From the NCBI GenBank assembly GCA_002914805.1, contig JXTB01000115.1:144717-208716 (forward strand): a DNA stretch of 64,000 bases, written 5' to 3'. This stretch comes from Parasponia andersonii. Its lineage: Eukaryota; Streptophyta; Magnoliopsida; Rosales; Cannabaceae. Below the pieces are notes generated by a model. That model was not told the DNA's origin. It saw nothing but the letters and a program-made list of their open reading frames with translations, and did no database searches. This document shows positions 1 through 11,867 of the stretch, piece by piece (the stretch's first letter is position 1; each line of letters starts with the position of its first letter). Made by a program: the position numbers and the translations under genes.

Positions 1-219
1 TCACATGGCCTTACATCATATATGTGCGCCTTACACGTAATATTTTTTCAAGTGCTGAGCATTCCACGTGTTCGGCACGTTTTTCCCCGTTTTGAGTTCC
101 TTCAAGACATATACACCATTGTCGAGCGCTTTGATTACCTCATAGGATCCGATCCAATTGGAGTCCAGTTTCGAGGAATTCCCTGTTCTAGCTTTTAGGA
201 CCCAATTCCCAGCGCCGAA

Positions 220-1157
220 TCATCGGAGACTAACCTTTTTAGCGTAGTAAGACCTTGCTTGCTGGTGGTATGAAGCCAGGTGGACCAAGGACATGTTTCT
301 TGTTTCTTCCAGGAGGTCTGTGTTATGGCTTAACTGGGGCTCGTTTAGGGGGGGATCCTTTACCACTTCGGAGCGGAGGGTCGGGAGGCCGACCTCGGTC
401 GGGATCACAGCCTCTGATCCGTAGACCATGGTAAATGGCGTTCTCCCAGTAGACCTTTGCTCTGTGGTTCGATGGGCCCACACAACGGCTGGCAGTTCTT
501 CTAACCACTTGCCTTTAGCCTCCTGCAAGTTATTTTTGATGTTGCTAAATATGGCTTTGTTCGTCGCCTCTGTTTGACCGTTCCCTTGAGGGTAGTTTAC
601 GGAAGAGAAACTGAGCCTTATATCATATAGCTCGCACAATTCCTTAAGCTTGGCATTTTAGAACTGCGTGCCATTGTCGGCGTGTATCTCCTTCGGGATT
701 TCGAATCGACAGATTATGTTCTTCCAGATGAAGTTAATCGTGTCTGCCTTATTAACTATCGTATAGGCTTCAGCCTCTACCCACTTGGTGAAATAGTCTG
801 TGGCTAGCAGGACGTATCTCTTTCCTCCTGGACTTCTGGGGAGCTCTCCGACAATATCCAGACCCCACTTGGCAAACGGCCAAGAAGTTATGTTTGAATG
901 GAGAATCTCCGTGGGTTGACGTTTATCGGAGCGAACTTCTGGCATTTATCACATTTTTTTACGAATTTGGTTGCCTCCGTCATCATGTATGGCCAAAAGT
1001 ATCCGGCCGTTAGAGCCTTGTGGGCGAGGCTATGCCCGCCCGAGTGGTTGCCACATACTCCCTTATGGCTCTCCTCCATCAATTTTTGTGCTTCGACGGG
1101 GCCTATGCAGCATAGCATCGGACCCATTGTCGACCTCTTGTATAACTGTTCACCCAC
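220..1157 (-). mobile_element. Integrase of the Tat element (fossil)
   Basis: It contains an HHCC zinc-finger region with CDKCQKFAP near 990-1060. The catalytic core starts at about 890 with WGLDIVGELPRSPGGKRY and continues through DNGTQF and a P-Q-G-N-G-Q-x-E motif near 600. The last recognisable codons lie near position 35, in a W-N-A-Q-x-L-K-K-Y-Y motif that commonly ends Tat pol. The frame is broken. Confidence 0.88.
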
Positions 1158-1479
1158 TATTAAGTACCTGGCAGCTTTTAGTCTGACCGACCTTACTTAC
1201 CGGGGGTCTGTGGGTAGGTTCCCCAACGTCAAATATTGCATGATGGGCCTCATCCACCCTTCGTCAGCAGCGCTAGTTGCGAACACGTGGTGCGCAGGGG
1301 TCTGTCGGGGGGTCTGTCGTGCCTCCGCCTTCTAAAAGAACCTCTATGCTTTCAGCGGTGCCCCCGATTGATGCATTCTTAGCTAGCCCATCAGCCTTCT
1401 AGTTCTTCTCCCTAGGGATCGGCTCGATATTGAAATTGGCAAAGTGGGCTTTTGCCCCCATCACCTTGGAGAAATACCT

Positions 1480-3143
1480 GTGCAACCTCGGCTCTTTTCC
1501 TTCAAAGTCTCCCCTGACCTATCCCGCGATCAACTGCGAGTCGGTCTTCACGGCGATGTCCTCTACCCCAAAATGTAGTGCCAACTCGAGGCCTTGCAAC
1601 AATGCCTCGTACTCTGCCTCATTGTTAGTTGCCTGGAAACTGAGCCTCAGTGCCTTCTCAACCCTGAGGCCTGTAGGGGTCTGCAAGACTATCCCGATTC
1701 CCGACCCCGAGGCATTCGTGGATCCGTCCGTGTGGAGCATCCAGGTTGAAGGGGGGTGAAGCTGTGACATTTGATTCAGGTCATGCCGTTCGCCAAAGGA
1801 TTCGATTTCCATCAGAAAATCTGCCATGACTTGCCCTTTCATTGTCGTCCGAGGCTGATACTCGATATCATATACCCCCAACTCGATGGCCCATTTGGTC
1901 AACCGTCCCGACAGATCTGGTTTGGCCAAGATTTGGCGGATGGGGAAATCCGTATATACAGTGACCGAGTGTGCCTCAAAGTACTGCCGGAGCTTCTTTT
2001 TAGCGTTGACCAGAGCGAGGACCAGCTTATCTGCCACACTATATCGGGATTCTGTGTCTAGGAGCATACGGCTTATATAGAACACCGGCTTTTGCTTACT
2101 GCCTTGCTCGATGAATAGTACAGTGCTGATCGCTACTTCGGACACCGCTAAATAAGTGTACAGACGCTCCTCTTCCGATGGGGAAGCCATAATAGGTGGG
2201 TGACTCAGATACAGCTTGAGGTCTGCCAGTGCTTTGTCCTGCTCTTCCCCCCAGGTGGCCATAGCGTTCTTCTTCAGGCATTGGAAGAAAGGCTTGCATC
2301 GGTCAGATATTTTGGATACGAATCGGCTGAGGGCGGGTACTTTCCCGGCCAGGCGTTGGACCTCCCGAATGGATGAGGGCCTCTGCACATTCGTGATCGA
2401 GGTCAGCTGGGTCGGATTTGCTTCAATACCCCTCCGGCTCACGATATGTCCCAAGAATTGCCCAGAGGATACCCCAAATACGCAGTTCTTGGGATTCAGA
2501 CGCATTTGATACTGCCTCAGAATCTGAAAGCATTCGTCTAGATGCTTCAGATGGTCTGAATCCTCCCTGCTCTTTACGACCATTTCGTCGATGTAGACCT
2601 CCATAGTTTTTCCTAGCAGCCTGGCGAACATCTTATTCATGAACCTTTGGTAGGTCGCCCCTGCGTTCTTCAGGCCAAACGACATACACTTTTAGCAGTA
2701 CAGACCTCGCTCTGTGATAAAAGCAGTGTGGATCTAGTCTTCCGCATACAGGGGAATCTAGTTGTATCCAGAATAGGCATCCAGAAAGCCTGTCCTGTTG
2801 AATCCCGCCATCGCGCTACCATTTGGTCGATTCTTGGCAGGGGAAAACTATCCTTTGGGCAGGCCTTATTCAGGTTGGTGAAATCTATGCAGATATGGTT
2901 GTCACCGTTTTTCTTTTTCACCACTACCGGGTTAGAAACCCACCGTGGGTATATGCATTCCCTGATTAGGCCGCTCTCCAGTAGTTTTTCTACCTCCTTA
3001 TTGATCGCCCTATTTTTCTCTGGTGCGAATCTTCGGGGTTTCTGCCTGACCGAGGGGAAATGAGGATCTATATTCAGCCGGTGACAAGAGTGTGCGGGAT
3101 CTATCCCTGGCATATCATCGTGACCATGCAAAGACGTCTTCAT
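1480..3143 (-). mobile_element. Reverse transcriptase, RNase H and second RNase H of the Tat element (fossil)
   Basis: The RT palm is recognisable by FGLKNAGATYQRFMN and by the YIDEMVVKS active-site strand. The first RNase H follows, with YTDFPIRQIL and the connection region. Near 1480-1760 lies a second, archaeal-type RNase H-like domain containing HTDGSTN and NNEAEYEALL. The tandem arrangement of two RNase H domains supports the Tat assignment. The frame is broken. Confidence 0.9.
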
Positions 3144-3296
3144 TCCGCTTTAAGAATCCCAACATTTCATTCTTCTGTTCCTCGGGCAATAAGGCTCCGA
3201 TTAGGATCACCTTCGCCGGTTCTTCCTCTCTCAAAGGGACCGATACCAGCTCTTCGATCGTGGATTGCGGGCCCTCAGACTCTTCTTCGATTTTTC

Positions 3297-4210
3297 TCAT
3301 GTATGCTGGCAGGCGGTCCTTTGACTACTATCCGTCTCCGGCTGCGGCGCTTGCGCTCGTGTTGATTCCCTCAGGGCGGCCGAAAAATATTTTCTTGCAG
3401 AGGCCTGGTCCCCTTTGATGTCAATCGTGTACGTGCCGTCCTTTGATTGACATCTTAAGACTTGATGGAGAGTGGAAGCGACCCCATGCATGGCATGGAT
3501 CCATCCCCTTCCCATGATGACATTGAAGGAAGACTGGCAGTCAACGACGACGAAATCCATGTCCACGCATCTTTTGGCTGCACAGACGTTAAGGGTAATG
3601 ATGCCTAAAGGGCAGACCCTGGTGCTGTCAAAAGCGAAAAGCAGTTGACAGGTTGGCCTGAGTGTGCTCCTGTCCAGACCCATATTTTCGAACGTGTTGA
3701 GAGATAGGATATCGACACTGCTCCCTCTATCGACCAAGACCCGTCCAACCAATGCGGAGCCGATCTGCAGCTTGATCACCAAGGGGTCGTCGTGGGGATG
3801 GCGTACTGTGGTGAGATCTTGCTGAGTAAAAATAATGGGGCAGCTGACGCGCGGCCCTCTCCCGACATCAAGTGGTTGACGGAGTGTCCCATCCCCTTCA
3901 AGCGCTTCGCCCTGCCCTCGGCTCTTTTGAGGCACTTCTCTTTCTCCTCTTGATCGTGGGTCGGCTCTGGCCTGCCCACAATGGTCGGCACTATCCTGAG
4001 GGTCTGTTCTCCCGACCTAGAGGCCTGGGCCTGCTTCCCTTTCTCAGCCTTGGCAGTGTCTTGCCGCGGCTGGTCTTCATCGATTTTCACGTACTGCTTC
4101 AGCCTGCCAGCGTGGATCGCTAACATGACCTGAGCATAAAGATTGTGGCAGTGGACAATGTCGTGCCCGAAATCTTTATGGAAGTGGTAGTACCTGTTCC
4201 TGTTCTTCAT
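3297..4210 (-). mobile_element. gag C-terminus and aspartic protease region of the Tat element (fossil)
   Basis: The minus-strand translation includes a CCHC-like region at about 4100-4210 and a retropepsin-type protease at about 3450-3800. The protease shows the LVDxGSSVDIL active-site neighbourhood and a downstream V-I-M-G-R-x-W-I motif that is typical of plant gypsy proteases. The coding sequence is broken. Confidence 0.8.
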
Positions 4211-4264
4211 ATGCTCTAGGATGCCAGATTTGGGCGAGTCCTTGAAAATGCCCCTGTCTCTGTT

Positions 4265-5625
4265 CTAGAGGTACATCACGTCGATCGGCGTGTTGAGCTC
4301 GTACTTGGGCAGAGGATCACGGGTCGTCTTCCTCCTCTTGCCTCCCTCCAAACTGTCTCGTGCCGAGATTTCTTGCTTCGGGGCCGGCCCTTGGCCCGGT
4401 GGGGGCCTCTTCATCCTTTGTGGGGCCGGAGGTTGTATTGGCGTCGTTGTTACTGCGGCAGAGGTCTTGGGTGCTTTCTGGTGGCTTTCCAGCACCCTGA
4501 ATACCCCTTCTGACTTAGCCTAGATGTCCGCCATGTTGTATGGCAGATTTAGAAGGAGATGGTCCGATAGCATTGATCCCGGCTACAGGCTTCGGACGAA
4601 CGATCCTGCGGCTTAGACCGAGTCTGCGTTATGGACCAGCGACATTATCTCGAGGAAATGCGAGAGGTACTCCCGCGGGGATTCATCCGCTACCTGCTCC
4701 AAACAGTCCAGGTCTCGCATGGTTTTTTGATGTTTTCGGACACCTGCATACTGCCTTAGGAAAAGTCTACAGAAGTCTTCAAACCCGTTTATGGACTTTT
4801 CTGGGAGTTGCCTGAACCATAACAGGGTTGGTCCCACAAGGGTTGTAGAGAAAACCTTGCAAGTCACAGCCTCGTCCCTTGTCTCTAAGGCCATCTTCTG
4901 CTGGAAGTGGTATATGTGGTCGAGGGGGTCAGTTTTCCCCTCGAACGGCCTGAAGGTCAGGGTCATGAAGTCTCTCGGCCTGGGCTCCATCTGGATCCAG
5001 TCAGCAAAGGCCGTCCGGTTGATGCCTCGCACAGTTTGTTCTGCCAGATCATCGGGGATCTGGCTATGATGGTTGCCGAGTCTCTTACCAAGCTCTGCCA
5101 TCATCTCTTACTTCCAGTCGGGAGGCGTACCCCCAGGGCTTTCATGGTGTCTTCCGCCCGTTCCCCCCTGGTTTGGAAAGGTCTCGACTGGCTTTGCCGT
5201 ACCCCCTGCATTCGTGACCCGGACGGGGTGGGAGCTTCTCCCTGCGGTTGGCTCCCGAACTCTTATTGGACTTCTTCGTCGAAATCTTCCCTCCGCTGGG
5301 TCCTATCTTCACTCGCCAGCAAACCCTCGAGGCGAGCATTATCTCTGCGTACCTCTGCGACCTCGTCCCTTAGACCCAGGATGGCCTCGTGGGCCATCTC
5401 TGCCTTTCTGTTTGCTTCTGCCAGGGCGGCAAGTATCTGATCCAGCTTCTGCCCCAGATCTGGTCGTTCTTCTCGGGAGCTTCCTTCGGCATCGGGACGT
5501 TTGCTCCTGGTTGTCATCCTTGATCGTGCCATCAGACGTTGTATAGATTTTTTGTTCGGAGAGAGCATGGTTGCGGGTTTCTTACTCTCTTTTCCATGCT
5601 CAACCATTCCCACAGACGGCACCAA
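4265..5625 (-). mobile_element. gag region of the Tat element (fossil)
   Basis: The minus-strand translation shows a retrotransposon gag domain at about 4613-5104, with the family signature F-x-G-x-x-D-P-x-x-H near its start and a leucine- and arginine-rich helical stretch after it. Basic and coiled sequence precedes it at 5263-5625. A linker rich in proline and glutamine follows towards 4265. The region is broken in several places. Confidence 0.82.
5610..5625 (-). other. Primer-binding site of the Tat element
   Basis: On the minus strand TGGTGCCGTCTGTGGG begins three bases inside the LTR end. TGG-initiated sites of this form are usual in Tat-clade elements; the tRNA used is uncertain (Asp- or Arg-type are candidates). 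Confidence 0.6.
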
Positions 5626-5628
5626 ACT

Positions 5629-6416
5629 GTTGGAACAGTTTCTTACCAGCCGTCCACGTGTCTCGAACTGCTGACGCTGTATTCTCTAACTGTCCACGTG
5701 TCCTTGCTGTCTCAAAGTTCTCTGAACTCCAAGCAAGATCGGAGAGGCGGGGGTGGCTACCTGCAAAGACTCTCCGATGCTTAAGTCAGTGGTTTATCTT
5801 TGTGTTGGGTAGCAAGGAAAATATTTCAGTATGAATATCTATCTGTTTTTGGTGCGGGCATGCCCCTCTCGGGAACGCATGACTTTTTTATATGTAGTCC
5901 TGAGATAATGAACCGCCTGGTTCTCAATCTCCAGAATGAGTACCTTTTACCTCAAGATCTTTTTCATCGGTCACGGGCCGAGATTTCTGTCATCTCCTCT
6001 ATGCTACCGTGGCCTGATTTTCGCCGCCTCCTACGGCTTCAATCTGTCAGGAGTAAGATTTGGACAAATCGCCGTTATGTCAGGAAGGCTTGTCCCTGGC
6101 ACACACACCTACCCAGGATCGTATTAAATGCTCTGTCTGGGTCTGGAGCCGTGGGTTGCTTTCCATTATATTCAGTCTGAAGACCCTTGGGGCTTCTGAC
6201 CCTTCCGACTATTGAGATAAGGGCCGCTGTTCCCAGATAGCAGACCCTTGGGGCCTCTGACCCCCAGCTGTCAAGGTTGGGGTCTGACTGGGCCGGACCA
6301 TCTGGGGTCAGTGATGGATTTGGCCCTAATTTCGGATGGCCCAATGGCCGATGGTGAAATCACGTGCGATCCACGTGGCCTTCCTCGTGGCATAAGGTTC
6401 GGGAACGGGTCCCACA
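5629..6416 (-). repeat. 5' LTR of the Tat element
   Basis: Bounded by TG...CA ends on either strand: the plus strand starts TGTTGG and ends CCCACA. It lies directly upstream, in element sense, of the primer-binding site and gag. It is about 788 bp. The outer end at 6416 is inferred from the terminal dinucleotides and the sharp fall in GC content beyond it; the partner LTR is outside the window, so the end is not proven. Confidence 0.7.
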
Positions 6417-7825
6417 TTTGACATCAATGAAATTCGGGTGTAATTGTTTTGAGCCACATGCTTTAGATGGTTTTAGGCAAAATGCACTATGACTATGATT
6501 GTACGAGATTATTGATTACAAGCAAGATAATTAAAGACATCTAGAATTCAAACTTGTCAATAATTAAGAGATCCATTTGTTAAGTTGATTTTATTTATTT
6601 TTTGTTAACACATTAGATTATATTAACTTACCGAGCATGTATATAGAATTTAGGTCTTTTAATATAAAAACTTTTTGAACTCAGAACAATTTAGTAAAAT
6701 TATTCATGAACTCAATTTTTCGGAGAAATTTCTTAATATTAGTTTTGTTAAAAAAGAAAGACATTTCTATGATTTTTATTATTATTATTATTATTTACAG
6801 TTAAGTCCTCATTATTTTAGTCGTGGCTTTTAGGTTTTTATTCTTATATTTTTGTTTCACGTTAATTCTTTTTAATATTTTTTATCATATAAAATTGAAA
6901 TGACAAAACATAAAGTTGCTAATATATATCCCATAAAATTGGTAATATATTCATATATCTTTCTTTGGAACTATATAAAATTTTTACGATATATATCCCA
7001 TAAAATTAGAATGACAAAACATAAAGTTGGCAATATATGTCCTATACAATTGGCAATATATTCATATACCTCTCTTCTAGATTTATAATTCTTGGGCTAA
7101 AATAAACGCATATTGGAACCATAAATGTTCCAATTTATTACCTCCATCTTGGACGAAAGCGATAATTCTTCAACTTTTTTTTTGTTAATTAAGTAATAAT
7201 TTCCCTTTGTTCCTAATTTTATCCCTGTTGAGATGAGTATACAAGTGCTAATTAACGACGATATTGGTTGGATAGAAAAGATTAAAAGGGATTAACATGA
7301 AACAAAAACATAAGAATAAGGACCTAAAAGCTATAAATAAAGTAATGAAAACTTAATCGTACAAGGAAACAAATAGAACACATTTCTTTCTTAACAGAAC
7401 TAATATTAGGAGGTATTAGGGGGGTTTTGCCCCAAAATATTGAGTTCGAGGTTAATTTTTCTTAATTTGTTTCGATTTTAATTTTTTTTCTTTTATTAAA
7501 ACGCCTAAATTTAAAGCATACAACAACTTTAACATAACTCAACCAATTTAGCTCCCATTATAATGAAGAAAAAACAAACTCGAAAGCCCAAGCCTGAGCT
7601 TGCCCAAACCCAAAAGTTTGAGTTGAGGCTAGGCTGCATGATTTATACTCTAATCACCAAGTATATATCAGAGATGAGTTGAATTCCTTTTAACTTGATA
7701 AGCTCAAGATCCCTGCTCATTGACTTGAGATCCCTCTCAAAAATAACATCCTTAAACTCTGCACGAGGTATGAAAACTATGGTCTACTTTGTTTAATGAC
7801 AACATGGATCTTTAATAGACTTATT
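6417..7825. other. AT-rich intergenic DNA, no gene seen
   Basis: Low-GC sequence with many stops in all frames. Apart from the short tandem duplication at 6892-7085 listed separately, I recognise nothing here. Confidence 0.7.
6892..7085. repeat. Imperfect tandem duplication, period about 111 bp
   Basis: The stretch beginning TGACAAAACATAAAGTTG at 6901 recurs at 7012 with a handful of differences, and both copies run on into a similar CATAAAATTGG...ATTCATATA segment. This is two imperfect copies in direct orientation. Confidence 0.8.
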
Positions 7826-7840
7826 TCAATACATACTATC

Positions 7841-8016
7841 TTTTCTTGATAAAAAAAAGCAGATGAGATCTCGATGATGGGTCACTTCCCAAAGTCATCC
7901 CATTCGGTTGGGCTCTCAAAGGCGACGTGGGAGCTCGAACCCTTGACCTCACTCTCCATAACTGAGAGAAGATCTTAAGGTAGAATACATTGCCACTTCG
8001 ACTATTCCCTTAGAAG
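7841..8016 (-). mobile_element. tRNA-derived SINE with 15-bp TSD
   Basis: The 176-bp segment is flanked by TCAATACATACTATC (7826-7840) and TCAACACATACTATC (8017-8031), a 14/15 match, as expected from LINE-type target-primed insertion. On the minus strand the head carries a pol III box A-like TAGTCGAAGTGGC (7992-8004) and a box B-like GGGTTCGAGCTC (7931-7942), about 60 bp apart. The 3' end is a short T run (7852-7859 on the other strand). The spacing and the tail fit plant SINEs, some of which (Au-like) end in T. The family assignment is uncertain. Confidence 0.72.
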
Positions 8017-8031
8017 TCAACACATACTATC

Positions 8032-9638
8032 ATTAACAAAGATCGTTCACATATATGCTTTTTGAATCTGGTCTCGAACATTAGTACAATGACAACGTTC
8101 CATAACTAGAGTTCTTACCTTAGAGTCTTTACGAAATCAAATTCTACACTGCTTGATATGGGTTTATCATCAGTTTTTTTTTTTTTTTTTATTGGAAAAT
8201 CTAAGTTTCTTTTAAAATATTTCTTCATAGTTGTTTCTTAAAAATCAACCAAAGAAAGAATAAACTATTCTTCCCATACGAAAGTAAATAGAAAAAAAAT
8301 AAAAATAAGGAGATAAAATTTTAAACAAAGTTAGTTTTAATCAACAATGATTATACGTATTTTATCCAGACTTTTTCCTTATAGCTAAGCATCTTTAAGT
8401 TGATAAAGACTATTCCAACTATTACTATTTTGTGGGTCAAATTTATTTTATCATATATTATATTAGAATATATTTAATTAACTTCATTCGAAAAGAGAAT
8501 ATCATTAAACATAGAGACCAAACGAGTAATAAAGAATTATTTGTATGAAGTGTTTATATGTAGGAGATTAAATTTGTTATTTTATTATGTCTAAATAAAG
8601 AGTTCACATTTTACGAATAAAGATATAATACTTTATTATGCAATAGAATGCAGTGCTGTCTATTTCATCGAGATCGATGAAGTCTCAAATCATCAAAGTT
8701 TAATTTCAGATAAAAATATTAGTGCATTATAAGTGCATTAAAGTGAACCGAGTAAAAATAAGATTTGAGGTTAAGTATCGTAACTTAACATTCTAATTTT
8801 TACTAACCTTATGTACAATTACAAGAATACATTAATCGTAGTGATTGTTGAACTTACTTTTGTAAGTTCTTTCTTTTTGACTTCTTAAAAGACTAGTTTC
8901 GATTCATTAATTCAAACTCTAGCATCATAAAATATAATATTTATGTACTGACATCAATGCCCTCATGATTTTGGACATGATCACGTAATGTTACTTCGTA
9001 GTTTTTCAAGGACTTTAATAGCATAAATCAGGTGCTCGATATTCATTTTGCAAATTTGACTATGTTTGAACAAGCAAATCTATACAAAAACTATAGTAAA
9101 CTATTACCCATAAAATGAAAAATAACAACTCAAAAGTAAATATGTACTAGAAAATAACAATGCTTCATTAAGGGTTAAATCTATATGTATAGTATATGCT
9201 AAACAGATCGACCTAATTAAAGTGTTAATTAGCTCTGTAGAAAATATAAGATATTTAGTCTAAGAATGCAATATTAGGCCTATAGTAGAGTATCCTAATA
9301 TTAATAGACAATGCTCAGTCACAATTTATAGTTAGTTATGATTTATTAGTAATAGGCCTGTTAGAGCTTAAGTTATTTGAATTCATCAGATTTATTATCT
9401 AACTCAAATATAGTCCATAATTATGTAAGTAATCAGTTGAGCCTAATAGACTAAGGATGACAAGCTGTATGCCTATATCATAGTCTATAGACTATAGAAT
9501 TTGTGAAACATATAGAGAAAAAAAGAGAGTGAGAGAGAGTCAAGCCTCTGTGGGAGAAATCTCGAGTTTGTTCATGGTTATTAAGGGAGAGATACATAAG
9601 GTTGTATATATGCAATCAAGGAGAAAGAAGAATATCAT
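8032..9638. other. AT-rich intergenic DNA, no gene seen
   Basis: No coding frame or RNA gene is recognisable. A T run lies at about 8173-8190 and a 16-bp perfect palindrome, ATAGTCTATAGACTAT, at about 9480-9496. The stretch from about 9355 to 9600 could be part of the copia relic's LTR, but I cannot prove it. Confidence 0.6.
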
Positions 9639-9647
9639 CCAAATCAT

Positions 9648-9871
9648 GCTATGCATCTCTTGTTGGTAATTTTTTTTTTAAAAAGTGAGGCTTAACTAAT
9701 GACCTCTACTTATTACAAAGTAAAAAAAAATATATCTACTACTATCTAATGCCTACCCCACCCCATTAGGGATAATAATTTTCACACCTATTCCAGTGTA
9801 ACTTGAACCTAGGATCAAATAACCAGATAATGAGTGTTCTTACTACTTGAGCCAACCTACTTCGTCACACA
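9648..9871 (-). mobile_element. tRNA-derived SINE with 9-bp TSD
   Basis: CCAAATCAT occurs at 9639-9647 and again at 9872-9880, flanking a segment of about 224 bp. Reading the minus strand from 9871, a box A-like GGTTGGCTCAAGTAGTAAG (9839-9857) is followed by a box B-like CTAGGTTCAAGTT (9800-9812). The 3' end is rich in T and A near 9671-9690. The head GTTGGCTCAAGTNGTAAG resembles the tRNA-like heads of many plant SINEs. This is a different family from the SINE at 7841-8016. Confidence 0.68.
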
Positions 9872-10145
9872 CCAAATCATTAAAAAGACTCTAGAGAATA
9901 GATGCGAAGGCTTAATGATTATGATGTACTTCCAAGTTTGATATTAATCAAGATCCATGAATTGATTTATATTAGATTATTAATTTTGTATTTTTATTTT
10001 GTTAAGTTCACAAAAAAAAAACAATTCTATTGCATTTTTTTAATTTTTTTTTACAAAACTATGGTGATTATTTTTTGAAAAACATTTTTCAAATAGTTTT
10101 AGAATTACCCGAAAATTGAAGGTGGAATATTTCAAGTGACTAAAG

Positions 10146-10374
10146 GGCCATGGTGATCGTGAAAGATTCTTTACAACAAAGGTTGTATGTATTACAAAGA
10201 GCTATTGAAACTAGTGATGTTGTGAAAAGATCAAAAAGAGCTATGGCATGGAAGATTAAGGTTGTTGGAATTGGAAAAGCAATGTCTCTTAGACAGACTG
10301 CAAATAAGTGACTTGGACTTTTGTGAGAGCTGCATATCTGGAAAAGCACATAGATTAAGATTCACTAAAATTTC
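10146..10374 (+). mobile_element. Ty1/copia relic, left part (GAG-pre-integrase)
   Basis: Plus-strand translation near 10270-10370 shows a decayed GAG-pre-integrase module with FCESCISGKAHR, the usual C-x-x-C and G-K-x-H-R signature of copia pol just before integrase. It stops at the boundary of the inserted gypsy element. The same pol resumes at 15698. It is old and broken. Confidence 0.7.
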
Positions 10375-11195
10375 TATCAAAATTAGAAATTTAAAACCGT
10401 GACTTTTAGTAAATTTAAAAGAAGATAAAATAAAATATTAATTTTACAAATTCAGGTATACTTAAGTATTAAATAATTTCATTTTAATCCTTAAATCATT
10501 ATAAATTCTATAATCATTCAAAACTCTTATTAGTTTATATTTACTTAAGAAAAATATCCATTTCAAAGTTCGAGAAAATCTCCAGCTATCTTAATTATTT
10601 GGATACTTGTTGAGAAATAAAAAATTTTAGTAAAATAAATTCAACTAAAACTTTAGTGTAATGTCTAAAATAATTTACAGTAAATGACATTCAAATTGAT
10701 AACAAACCCATTCTCATATGTTAACTTAGTAGATTTACTAATCTTGACTAAATAACTGAACAAGAAAGAAAGTTAGCAGAGTATAAACACTCATTAGAGA
10801 TTAAGAGTAGAATTGCATACATAGGCTACACAACTTGTCTATTCATCAAGACAACTACCTCAAATAGTCAAATACCTGAAAGTGAGAGAAATAAGAGAGT
10901 GAGCATTTACATGCTCAGTAGAAATTCAATTTTCTTTTTGAATGGATGCAATTTTATCAATCCGGAATAGGTAATACTTTTTTTTTCTTTTTAAAAATCT
11001 ATTTATAAATCAAATTTATAAATCATTGGTATCTAGAATAATCACATATTCAAAATAAAACTAAATCCACATCATTGAATATATCATACCTCAGTAAATA
11101 AATAAGTAAACTCTTATTCTCCCATCACGGCTTTGTAATACTTTTATAGTAAAGATACTCAGTATCCTACTACTATCCATATGTGTATCAGTCAA
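10375..11195 (-). repeat. LTR-like segment, left end of the nested gypsy element
   Basis: It carries the LTR-end block TATCA...CCGTGACTTTTAGTAA seen also in the LARD LTRs, and the TGAGCA...TGCTCA motif at 10900-10917. Only part of an LTR is recognisable. It resembles the LARD LTR end more than the LTR at 13166. Confidence 0.65.
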
Positions 11196-11235
11196 AAACC
11201 TGCGAAAAACCTACTACTATCAGGTAGTAGCCCTA

Positions 11236-11800
11236 GTAAATCCTCGGGAAAAACATCTGGAAACTCGCTAACCACTGATATTCAAGGGTACTGATCGACT
11301 GTTCCTATCTCACCATCGATGGCAAATAAATTCCCATAGCACTCTAGCTTCTTCCTTCTACCTATGCATACTTTCAGAATAGGACTCGGTTTCAAAGGAT
11401 TCAAGTGAGCTTGGTAAACAACAGGATGCCCATCCTTTGGAAAGAGAGTCACTTTCTTGTTGAAACAGTCAACAGTCGCTCGGTACTTGGATAGCCAATC
11501 CATCCCGAGAATCACATCAAATTGTTGCAAAGGTAATACAACTAAATCTGTTAGTAGCTTCCTATCATCAATCACAACAAGACAACCATGACAGATAGTA
11601 GAAACATTGGTAACTCCACCCATAGGTATTCGCAAAGTCAATACATGGTCTAACATAGAACATTCCAATCCCAACATTTGAGCAAACAACATGGAGATGA
11701 AAGAATAGGAAGTACCAGTATCAAATAAGACATGAGCTCAAGAATGAGAAATAAGAATTATACTATCAATAACACCTCTGTCAATGTGGTCCTGAGTCTT
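11236..11800 (-). mobile_element. Protease and RT start of the nested gypsy element (fossil)
   Basis: An RVP_2-type protease is seen, with a hydrophobic-D-T-G strand near 11715-11740 and FDVILGMDWLSKY near 11480-11530. It is followed by the well-known linker VVSEFPDVFPEDL (about 11236-11275) that precedes reverse transcriptase in chromoviruses. The remainder of pol is not recognisable here. Confidence 0.85.
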
Positions 11801-11867
11801 ATCTGCCTCTCCGATCGCATAGGCTTGACCTGAAGCTTTTCCTTTCCTTTGTTTCCTCTTCCTTGAC

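Larger units (their letters stand above)
1..6416 (-). mobile_element. Ty3/gypsy LTR retrotransposon, Tat clade (partial, broken)
   Basis: Minus-strand element whose 3' end and 3' LTR lie beyond the left window edge. From high to low coordinates I see a 5' LTR, a primer-binding site, gag, an aspartic protease, reverse transcriptase with RNase H, a second RNase H-like domain and an integrase. The second RNase H after the first is characteristic of the Tat clade of plant Ty3/gypsy elements, and no chromodomain follows the integrase. The coding frame carries several breaks, so this copy is a fossil. Its age cannot be set from LTR divergence because only one LTR is in view. Its GC content is clearly higher than that of the surrounding DNA. 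Confidence 0.93.

Noticed and set aside
898-1335. 145-codon open frame on the plus strand
   Set aside because: It lies antisense to the integrase of the Tat element and has no domain of its own; the minus-strand frame carries the recognisable motifs.
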